Positions 10,201-16,024 of a DNA stretch of 39,377 bases are shown one piece after another. The notes beneath the pieces were generated by a model, which was given only the letters and a program-made list of their open reading frames with translations, had not been told where the DNA came from and did not search any database. The first letter of the stretch is position 1. Each line of letters begins with the position of its first letter. The DNA comes from Legionella sp. Lineage in GTDB: Bacteria; Pseudomonadota; Gammaproteobacteria; Legionellales; Legionellaceae. The DNA lies in the NCBI GenBank assembly GCA_002863045.1, contig PKDH01000011.1, positions 1-39,377 of the forward strand. Reading direction: 5' to 3'. Position numbers and translations under genes: made by a program.

Positions 10201-13200
10201 TCATAAATAACTTCTAATGCGCCTAAGTTGAGCAGCATTTCGGCGGTAACGATGGTAAACCCTTCATAACGTGAGGCATAAAAAGCACCTAATCCCTGCA
10301 ATGACACGCCTTGTAAGCGGCATAGCTGCTCTTCAACCGAGCGTGCTTCTTTAAGAATGGTCAGCAGGCGGTCTAAGCCCACATGCATGTCATAAACACC
10401 TGTAAAAGGAAAAGGCTGTGGCAAAGTTAGCCCTAAACTCAATTGTTTAAACTGGCTATAAAAATAATCAAAACTCTCATAACAGGCACTCAAGCTTGCA
10501 AAACGTCTGTGAGGGTTTATGATTTCAAACGCATTGTCTTGCAGTATGATGTTATTAAGTGCTGCATTGCTGGTGTGTTGGTCGGTTAAATGTTGCCACC
10601 AGCTAAGTTCATTGGTCGAAAAGGTTTGCAGACCGCGCAGAGCCTTTATGGAAGCCTCATCAACAAGTTCAACCCAGTTGCAAGAGGGCGTGATAAAGCA
10701 ATCAATAAAGCTTTTAAAATAATTTGGCCGATTATCTTTTAATGTTTGCAACTCAGTAAAAAAAGCGTCACATGCTGCTAATTCACCGGCATAAATAAGA
10801 TTAGCAAAAGCATTTAAATGAGCGATATTTAAATTTTCACCTAAAATATTTTCAAGTTTTTCAAATAAATCGACCCTTTCTAAAGAATCTAATAGGGCGT
10901 TTAAAACAAGCTTTTTACATTCCAAAGATTGTAGATCATTTATAACATCAACATGCATCGGTTGTGCACATTTGCTTAAATCAAACCCAAAAAAGCAGGC
11001 AATGCATTGATTAACATCTGGTTTTACTAAAGTTTGACTAAAAATTTGGTCATAGAGTGCTTGGCATTGTGCGTCGTTTAAAAATTGTCGCATGTCTCCT
11101 TGCCATGGTTGCGGCATAAGGCCTATGTCTATTCGTGCTTTTAGCACGGAATCTTGCAGGCCAATAACAGGCTTTAGCGGGTCAAAGGCAAGTACTGTAT
11201 GCGTGATGTCATCACCTTCCTCATCTTGTTCAGTTATCTGCGCAAGATACAAACCTGTGGGTAAGTTATCAGGATGAAAACCGAATTGAAAATGGCTTAT
11301 ATTTTCAAGTAGATAGAGCGCGGCACTGCGTGTTATACAATGAATGGCTTGCGGATGATAATCAGCATATTCCCCCACTAATAAATCCCAGCAATTTTCT
11401 GGACTTAAACCCATGAGCGTACAAAACGGTTCAGCCTCGAAATATTTTGCAAGCTCAGTGGCAATGTTCTTGCGCGTGATTAGTGCATCATCATTATCAT
11501 ATTCAGCATAGGTTTCAAGGCGGGCTTCCTTCATCTCATCAGCAAAACTTGTGTCATTGACTACTTCAACTTGCTGATGAATTTCTTGCTCTACTTGCTG
11601 CTTAATTTCTTGATGTACCTCTGTGGATAAGGAATTTAACGTATCAGGGCCATACAAAGCACGACCAATTTTACCCAACGGCTGTGAGCCTAGATTATTT
11701 TTTTGAGACACAGGCGGTACTTTTAAAGGCTTGCGCATGGCTTGAGCTTGCGCATTATAAAAATCAATTAATTCATCAGCAGGCAAATGAGCATTTATCA
11801 GCGTTAAACGAATCTTGCCAAAATAAGGTGAATTTTTAAGGGCGTCTAATGATTCTGAGGTTAATGGGTCGGTTACAGTCACGGTTAGTGATTCTAAAGT
11901 TTTAGCATCAAGTAATTGTTTGAAATCATCGGCTAAAAGTTGTGCGTTAGTTAAGCTTAGTTCTAAATTTTTAAACATCATGCCTTGGGCACTGTAAGCG
12001 TAAAAAAATGGCAGGGCTGCATCAGGTAAATTGGTGAGCTTGAGTATGGTATTAGGAAAAAACTGAGTAATGGTTGCTTGATGAAAAGTCAGATACTCAA
12101 AAAAATGTTTTAAAATGACATAATTTTTACTTGGTAAATCAAGCTCAATACGATTAGGCTTATCTTCTTGAATATTTAAATATCGATGGTTAAATATTGC
12201 CGTCCATGGTTCTGCAGTATTTAGATTAAATTCTGCAACATATTCATTACGCCATTTAAGCGCCTCGATAAGCTCATTTAAAGCTTCATCATCGCACTTA
12301 ATTTCTAACCGGCTAGGTAGAAGATAACTATAGGTTGTCAAAGGCTCAATATAGGCAGGTTCTATCCCGTTAAGCTTCAAAGTTTCAAGCGTTGTATTAG
12401 CCGCGATTTTTTGTAGGATAACTGCGATGATAAGTGAGACATCTACATCTTTTATTTGCTCAATCTCTTTTTGAACAGCAGTGACTAACGTGTTGAGTTC
12501 AAGGACTAAATTTTTTTGAGATTCATCGAGCAATGCTAATGCTTGGCATTTATTGAGGCTGTTCTTTGCGGCAAATTCTTGCTCAAGATGCTCTATGGTG
12601 TGATGTGTAGGCGCTTCAATAGCTGCTGCAGTGGTTTTGAGTTGTTGATATTTGGCTTTTTGTTGTCCTTTGAATGAAAAAAGAAAATCAAGGTAAGCGT
12701 GGATACGCGTATCTTTTAAACGATGACTAGAATCATCCGCAGGTATAAACCAAGCGTCTAAATAACCATCCATCCATACAGAAGAAGAGCGTAAGTTGTC
12801 ATATTGCGTTGGTGATAAGACTGCTGCCCCTAAAAGCTTGGTATAAACCTCCAAAATCAAAGCCTCAGCTGTATCAGCTTTTAATAACGCCTGTAAATTT
12901 TCAGGCGCATCTTGTGGGTGAAGTGCAAGCGCGACTTGTTGTAAGGCGCGATAGCCACAACTATAGCCATCTCTTTGTTGATTGGTTGTGGTGATTTCAA
13001 TGACAGGTTCTTTAACATCAGGATAGGCGTATATGGCTGTTCCTAAATCAGGATTTGCCATGGCTTGCATATTTTCTTGATAATATAAAGCTTGTTTAAT
13101 AACGCGCTCAATAATTGGTTTTTGGCTAGCGGATAAGTGGAGAGAATCAGTATAAATTACCTTGATAGCGGGTGGATTTTGTGTGGGGTCTACCTCAACA

Positions 13201-14027
13201 ATCATACTCACCCAGTGGCTGCCAGTATCATGGATATTTTGATGATGAGCCCCTAAATTTAATAAAAAAGGCAGCGTGTAGGGCTGCTGTTGATGGTGGT
13301 ATTGCTGGCGTGCAAAATGTAGATTGATACCAATGTCTTGGGCGGTAAAGCGTGTAATTGTAACCCTACCCAGTTGATAAACATCTACAGCACGTTGTAA
13401 ATCATTATCCGTTAACCATTCATGCGGATTTAATGTTTGAGTGAGTAATTTTTCCAACAAACCAACACGCGCTAAATCTTGATAGGTTTGCGGTAACATA
13501 AAGCGCGAGGGGCGGGTTTGTAGCCATTGCTGCCATCGATGCTTTAATATTGAAAGCGAAAGGTGAGGCAGGGTATAACTATTATCTAGTTCTTGTACGT
13601 TAAAAGGTAAAAATTGTAATGCGAGCATGGCAAAATCCGCTAAATTAGAATTTAACGTTTCTTCTGAAGTGCTCGCCATAGATATCAATGAAAGGTATTC
13701 ATTGTGTTCAGCATTAAAATTATCAAACGCAAGCAAAATTTCAGTTAAATCATCATCATTGATGATTAAATTTTCAACTTCTTCGGCGTTTAATACTTTA
13801 TATAATTTGGTTAATAATTCTTGCTCTCCAGATAAATGAGCGGCGTTATTTTCTTGGTAATCAGGGGTAAATTGTGCAATAACGGCCATAGGCATATTGG
13901 CAACTATTTTTAGTTCATCAAGCGTTAATGTTTTGTTATTTAAAGCCAATTGTATTGCTAACAAACGTTGTTGTAAGCGCCCAAATTTTATTTCAAAATC
14001 ATTTTGCTCTTGTAGTTTGTTGCTCAT
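4284..14027 (-). CDS. Giant effector-like protein: CE-clan cysteine peptidase plus SecA-like ATPase
   Basis: This is a 3247-residue protein with no signal peptide or clear membrane segment. Residues about 200-380 carry a CE-clan (Ulp1/C48-type) signature: His271 in GSHWVSMI, Asp294 in IYTDSL, Gln351 and Cys357 in QQRDGYSCGY. The Gln-x5-Cys spacing matches Ulp1. Residues about 650-800 have short leucine-rich, LRR-like strands. A middle part of over 1000 residues is mostly predicted helix without a motif I know. Residues about 2110-2720 form a SecA-like motor: GQIKTGEGKSLV (Walker A, ~2195-2202), ADEID (Walker B, ~2296-2300), MSGTVGSP, TVMGRGTDIEP (~2645-2655) and GRAARQGHYG (~2690). The C-terminal helical and zinc-binding parts of true SecA are not seen. 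CE-clan enzymes of intracellular bacteria often remove ubiquitin-like proteins in host cells, so a secreted effector or toxin is the best guess (inference). AGG precedes the ATG. Confidence 0.8.
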   Translation of the reverse strand: MSNKLQEQNDFEIKFGRLQQRLLAIQLALNNKTLTLDELKIVANMPMAVIAQFTPDYQENNAAHLSGEQELLTKLYKVLNAEEVENLIINDDDLTEILLAFDNFNAEHNEYLSLISMASTSEETLNSNLADFAMLALQFLPFNVQELDNSYTLPHLSLSILKHRWQQWLQTRPSRFMLPQTYQDLARVGLLEKLLTQTLNPHEWLTDNDLQRAVDVYQLGRVTITRFTAQDIGINLHFARQQYHHQQQPYTLPFLLNLGAHHQNIHDTGSHWVSMIVEVDPTQNPPAIKVIYTDSLHLSASQKPIIERVIKQALYYQENMQAMANPDLGTAIYAYPDVKEPVIEITTTNQQRDGYSCGYRALQQVALALHPQDAPENLQALLKADTAEALILEVYTKLLGAAVLSPTQYDNLRSSSVWMDGYLDAWFIPADDSSHRLKDTRIHAYLDFLFSFKGQQKAKYQQLKTTAAAIEAPTHHTIEHLEQEFAAKNSLNKCQALALLDESQKNLVLELNTLVTAVQKEIEQIKDVDVSLIIAVILQKIAANTTLETLKLNGIEPAYIEPLTTYSYLLPSRLEIKCDDEALNELIEALKWRNEYVAEFNLNTAEPWTAIFNHRYLNIQEDKPNRIELDLPSKNYVILKHFFEYLTFHQATITQFFPNTILKLTNLPDAALPFFYAYSAQGMMFKNLELSLTNAQLLADDFKQLLDAKTLESLTVTVTDPLTSESLDALKNSPYFGKIRLTLINAHLPADELIDFYNAQAQAMRKPLKVPPVSQKNNLGSQPLGKIGRALYGPDTLNSLSTEVHQEIKQQVEQEIHQQVEVVNDTSFADEMKEARLETYAEYDNDDALITRKNIATELAKYFEAEPFCTLMGLSPENCWDLLVGEYADYHPQAIHCITRSAALYLLENISHFQFGFHPDNLPTGLYLAQITEQDEEGDDITHTVLAFDPLKPVIGLQDSVLKARIDIGLMPQPWQGDMRQFLNDAQCQALYDQIFSQTLVKPDVNQCIACFFGFDLSKCAQPMHVDVINDLQSLECKKLVLNALLDSLERVDLFEKLENILGENLNIAHLNAFANLIYAGELAACDAFFTELQTLKDNRPNYFKSFIDCFITPSCNWVELVDEASIKALRGLQTFSTNELSWWQHLTDQHTSNAALNNIILQDNAFEIINPHRRFASLSACYESFDYFYSQFKQLSLGLTLPQPFPFTGVYDMHVGLDRLLTILKEARSVEEQLCRLQGVSLQGLGAFYASRYEGFTIVTAEMLLNLGALEVIYEQKPRERAVNNEARFYYEKGHVFRVSDFNSIKTVMEIARWTDDMEQHKSKAKIAVMRYIALFYRRPNYAHLEKVLAHTIAMQLDNDSEQANLCYVLRVFLKFSMGTNQASITQEMMTLFIQQINQKNEALGHALLYACKEIAIGCEGLHLGQLLTINQEILSQSPEVFSAYDSFYEVIKKYATVLKFLPPIGYQTIVSAWVKRIEAQQPLAFIPFIEFLYNQGMTYFPDSATEHNHIVMARCMAAMLVCEPPENTDEYQNQYQAILSSVQTMLNELPRAYISLEQALSRFARLDLVTSPHLPTLEQLNNLMTDIKQQVGEHTYSLSERDINTIVANHLPESVQFEAVEVTAIAHKDSGDLLATMNGQIDEIIKKINDFVANPPFPFTSFKEAIKKQVDELFGPECQLLRQYGPSQLMTMLGKLQQESNPVATLIKNNLMPIMQDVFDTHVNNLTKALHAQELFTTLPHPLKKLEFDEFINAFAEEINHVTALMNVLSELHNKRPSQYEDIFNAILKHSNIKNLNASILFNLLSPLVKGLSIHEAFPLEMLLTMLTNSHDEKVFASNLAFFQKLLPDNQNIYELSSAQCASLYNLFVVQPSNLSDLSKLLEIKKHRTLTFDALLILLPKSKQSLSDMLTAYQTLSTYLPDAENSAQLIQSIIELCSEKYPDDFISFVNFLSGINPLPDAKALELIINSAKKEAISFENLKTLVNQAANPRDAQTLITLLNQAPKPPLDEIVRAYQTYNSTKAINALLVRYDCDPYGYRAADQTLNNRLFDTTQFADLVNQLGDLSHNGHQKQLPDEAREQLLRWLVYVNGCGHTPCITTIEGEAKAVKDMSFTEINQIAQTYRKAFSQNSFSPEDALLYKLHYIALMREVMYRTTTKAPKNDKARPGRHAHPTQLLYVLLSMQQGSCNFVGQIKTGEGKSLVAAMSAALYCLEGHTVDIATSRMDLAHEGLGKHQAFFNYLDIKTQRITQNSPATAYQPGGIHYSTLSEFALFRSEMMSTGHASLFNAKSLIIADEIDFLTLDDDTRYRKATLLDKPLPPFESPFLWAYDALIDFVDNQPLGIHKSETQLLEESRQVLERNSKNLPPAQLKLFNELKANPALYEQRLTTWLTAAIDTKKIINREGIVFKLVKLNKTIQGQEQTITKACRLVNNEPQLQAQFSDARQQFLHARLRKKYKDQDHIFLVEPETACISSRNAHIMLKHYNRILGMSGTVGSPAEIMEQSRYFDDLHFFNIPTFKPNARVDLPPRFTQAAYLDKPKEEERAHIALIVNDILRHLKAQKDLCPPVLVNVRTEAQGQAIARALEEKLEIKKYRYLKKRLHIKGIQQFYASTHPDETTRLEEAKEARKLAGKSGIITFSTVMGRGTDIEPTNKKGLYVIQTSIDTKPNAEGLDRATRQVLGRAARQGHYGTTRFVVKRSEFSEAYSEKSRQQLRQLPQTMPALKQAVLKLGVIRFRAQQSARGVRNRQDNLQYQFTAQYEQYAPFIQQLPEASQTAIKATFSEFLDEFAQQWPEVPNEDSLARFRENINTVWQTTETTIRSFFTNSTASSALPQPLLFEKTTAITLNPQSQKPSKAARSTQGTSPVKPIDTITAIFQVNPKAISLSTALKEINAIARAYPRLNLETLTEQNHEARLPDLLQYLLQIRYRQFMRGNFKGDSTVNEHLKALYHLLLSTNFTTQEVHSRHYQLVCDAKHASVQKQSHYLLSFMNFIHEQRFEETQTWLKGQSQPSLARFTDALKHYQHRWWTRAYVSEDRKKVVDTLLKTLEENASTSEERLNAIRAARQTLLKDDRTHKRAITAGTRGRLFQFLNNLRDYVEATHEINTATLFGQHIEEITTVLETGFSPRLRNNNPFNIRQLISDLKSDVKSDAEKYRALTSFNTKIKNKLAAHKSTKHPVLITELARYIEHTHIHLTALCQAGDTDYRAYPNKSRFFSRSVPTSEKATGVTPISNNGGKQV

Positions 14028-14143
14028 ATTAAGCCTATTATGTTTATATTAATACCATAATTGTAGTTGCTTAAACTTAAGGAAATATTAAACCTTGAGT
14101 AACAAAGACCAGATCATAATAGTCGTCATGTCCACAAATTTTA

Positions 14144-14231
14144 GATGTTCCACGTGGAACATTATGAATTTCTAAAATAAATCGATGGGGTCAACATCAA
14201 TACGCCACTGCACATCTTAATGGTGGCTGGG
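14144..14231 (-). pseudogene. Broken copy of the priA 3' end with parS
   Basis: These 88 bases match 15937-16024 at all but five positions, with an offset of 1793. Reading the minus strand recovers the last codons of priA, ending IDVDPIDLF and a stop, but one Gln codon has become TAA, so the piece is dead. It includes the complete intergenic parS palindrome. The match ends sharply at 14231, where a 13-bp inverted repeat begins. It is a scar of insertion or duplication around the 499-residue gene. Confidence 0.9.
14146..14161. promoter_or_regulatory. parS site 1 (ParB-binding palindrome)
   Basis: TGTTCCACGTGGAACA is a perfect 16-bp palindrome with the GTTCCACGTGGAAC core of chromosomal parS sites known from Pseudomonas and other bacteria. 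ParB loads here as a CTP-dependent clamp and organises the origin region for segregation. The site is in non-coding DNA upstream of the giant gene and is part of the priA scar. Confidence 0.88.
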
Positions 14232-14269
14232 TGTAGCCATCATCAAAGTCTCGTTCGATGATGGCTACA
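14232..14269. repeat. 13-bp inverted repeat at the edge of the priA scar
   Basis: Perfect 13-base arms (TGTAGCCATCATC at 14232-14244, its complement at 14257-14269) flank a 12-base loop. The left arm begins at the exact base where the duplicated priA sequence ends. No U-tract follows on either strand, so an intrinsic terminator is unlikely. It may be an end or recombination site of the inserted DNA. Confidence 0.8.
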
Positions 14270-14303
14270 AGCATATTGACAATTTTTCTAATCCAATATT
14301 TGA

Positions 14304-15803
14304 TTAGTTAAAGCTCGTGCTTGCCTGTGGTCGAGGCTTAACCGACGAAGCTGATTGACTCTTTGGGGATTCTGGCTGAAAAAAAGCGTCTTTAGGAGGG
14401 CTTGGTAAAGAATGGAGTAGATCTTTAACAGAAATAGCTATTGACTCTGGATGTTTGTCTTGTTCGTCAGGCGATGAAAAGTCGATTAAATCAGTCGCAT
14501 CATGCGTTCTAGTAGTCGTAGATTGCATTTGTGATAAAACATCATTGACTAAAGGCTCAGTTATTAAATCACGATAGGTACAATCATTATGAACACTAAA
14601 ATCATGTTGTCTTGAGATTAAATAGGTTTCTTTTGGCTTCTTGGTGTCTGTTATTTGCCCAGAATGAGTAGGTAAAACCGGATATAAAGGTGTTGTTTTG
14701 TATGTTGCTTTGATAAAATCTTCATCTTCTACGAATTCTACAAAATTTTCACTTTCCTGCGAAAAATCTTGTTGATCTGTTGTATTTTCTTCGGAGCCTA
14801 AAAAATTTTTTAAATCGTTGTCAAATGCTGATAAGTCTGGCGTTATTTCTGCGTCTATAGTTTTAAATTTTTTTTTACGAGACAAATCATTTGCTACGGC
14901 TCGATATAATGAATTTAATCGTCCTTGCGCAAGGGCGCGTTTAATAGACGGTTCATTTAATATATTTGGTGTTTTTTTACCATCAAGCACATCAATTAAT
15001 GCTTGGGCGGCTTTGTATTTATCTTGCTTAGATATGCCAAATATTTTCCATTTTATTTCATGTAGTATATTTTCCTTATAAAGATGTAACTTAAAGTAAG
15101 CAGGTAATTGATTTATTAAATTTTTATTACCGTATTTATGTATTTTTTTATAAATTTCAGCTTGCACCGATGGTTTTAACAATTTTGCTGATTCAAGCAA
15201 AGAAGGGATGATGACAGGATATTTTTTTAATGCCCATATTAAAGCATTGTGTCCAGACTTATTTTCGGCTTTAAAGATTGCAGTTTGAGCTAATAGGGGT
15301 AGTGATGCCATTGCTTTAAAAATTTCTGGTACTGATTGAGGATTTTTTTGCACTGCCCACATTAAAGCATTGTGTCCAAATTTATCTTTGGTTTTAAAGA
15401 TTTCAGTTTGAACCCTTTGGTTTAGTAATGCCATTGCTTTAAAAATTTCTGGTACTAATGAAGGATTTGTTTTTACTGCCAACATTAAAGCGTTATCTCC
15501 AGATAAATTTGTGGCTTTAAGAATTTCGGCTTGCTCTAATGAGCTTAGTGATTTTATTGCGTTAAGAATACTAGGAACTAATAAAGGTTTGTTTTGCACT
15601 GCCCACATCAAAGCATTGTGTCCAAATTTATCTTTGGTTTTAAAAATTTCAACTTGTTTTAATGGCTCTAATTGATCGATTGATTGAAGAATATGACGTA
15701 ATGAAGATTTTATTTTTACTGCTTCAATTAACATCATTACGTATGGTTCTGAAGTCAAAAGAGTCTTATATTCGTGGCTTTTGGGTAATTGTTCAATGGT
15801 CAT
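14304..15803 (-). CDS. Ankyrin-like repeat protein, probable effector
   Basis: The 499-residue protein has no signal peptide. Residues 50-213 are four 41-residue repeats with the core FGHNALMWAV followed by VPEIFKAM, plus a worn fifth ending near 230. The GHNALMWA block resembles the turn and first helix of ankyrin repeats, but the period is longer than the usual 33. Residues about 245-320 are basic and helical. The C-terminal ~170 residues are acidic, then rich in Ser, Pro and Gln, and look disordered, as in type IV secretion substrates. A GAGAGAA site precedes the ATG. The gene is very AT-rich and enclosed by priA 3'-end repeats, so it was inserted. I cannot assign a function. Confidence 0.75.
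   Translation of the reverse strand: MTIEQLPKSHEYKTLLTSEPYVMMLIEAVKIKSSLRHILQSIDQLEPLKQVEIFKTKDKFGHNALMWAVQNKPLLVPSILNAIKSLSSLEQAEILKATNLSGDNALMLAVKTNPSLVPEIFKAMALLNQRVQTEIFKTKDKFGHNALMWAVQKNPQSVPEIFKAMASLPLLAQTAIFKAENKSGHNALIWALKKYPVIIPSLLESAKLLKPSVQAEIYKKIHKYGNKNLINQLPAYFKLHLYKENILHEIKWKIFGISKQDKYKAAQALIDVLDGKKTPNILNEPSIKRALAQGRLNSLYRAVANDLSRKKKFKTIDAEITPDLSAFDNDLKNFLGSEENTTDQQDFSQESENFVEFVEDEDFIKATYKTTPLYPVLPTHSGQITDTKKPKETYLISRQHDFSVHNDCTYRDLITEPLVNDVLSQMQSTTTRTHDATDLIDFSSPDEQDKHPESIAISVKDLLHSLPSPPKDAFFQPESPKSQSASSVKPRPQASTSFN
15165..15656 (-). repeat. Four 123-bp in-gene tandem repeats
   Basis: These encode residues 50-213 of the ankyrin-like protein. Units share long identical DNA stretches (for example AAAGCATTGTGTCCA), indicating recent duplication and scope for copy-number change. 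Confidence 0.85.
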
Positions 15804-15844
15804 AATTAATTTCTCTCAATAAAACGTAATCAGATAGTATCATT

Positions 15845-15873
15845 AAATTATTAAGTGAATATTAATAAATCAA
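15845..15873 (-). promoter_or_regulatory. Candidate promoter of the ankyrin-like gene
   Basis: On the minus strand TTGATT (15868-15873) and TAATTT (15845-15850) are separated by 17 bases, 42 bases before the start codon. The region is very AT-rich, so a chance match is quite possible. Confidence 0.3.
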
Positions 15874-15936
15874 AAATTTACTATTATGTACTGTGTATGG
15901 ATTAAGAATAGCGAAAAAGTTATCCAATAAATCTTC

Positions 15937-16024
15937 GATGTTCCACGTGGAACATTATGAATTTCTAAAATAAATCGATGGGGTCAACATCAATACTCCA
16001 CTGCACGCCTTGATGGCGGCTGGG
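15937..16024 (-). repeat. Intact copy of the priA 3'-end direct repeat
   Basis: This is the functional partner of 14144-14231: the same orientation, five mismatches in 88 bases. It comprises parS, the short spacer and the last ~20 codons of priA. The pair frames about 1.7 kb carrying the ankyrin-like gene. Confidence 0.9.
15939..15954. promoter_or_regulatory. parS site 2 (ParB-binding palindrome)
   Basis: This is the same perfect palindrome TGTTCCACGTGGAACA as at 14146, lying 10 bases beyond the priA stop codon. Because it is linked to the intact gene, it is likely the ancestral site and 14146 the duplicate. Confidence 0.9.

Noticed and set aside
4284..14027. Giant gene as the housekeeping SecA
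   Set aside because: Only the motor motifs match; length, N-terminal peptidase and lack of SecA C-terminal domains rule out the general secretion ATPase.
14232..14269. Terminator of the ankyrin-like gene
   Set aside because: The stem is perfect but no U-tract follows on either strand; recorded as an inverted repeat instead.
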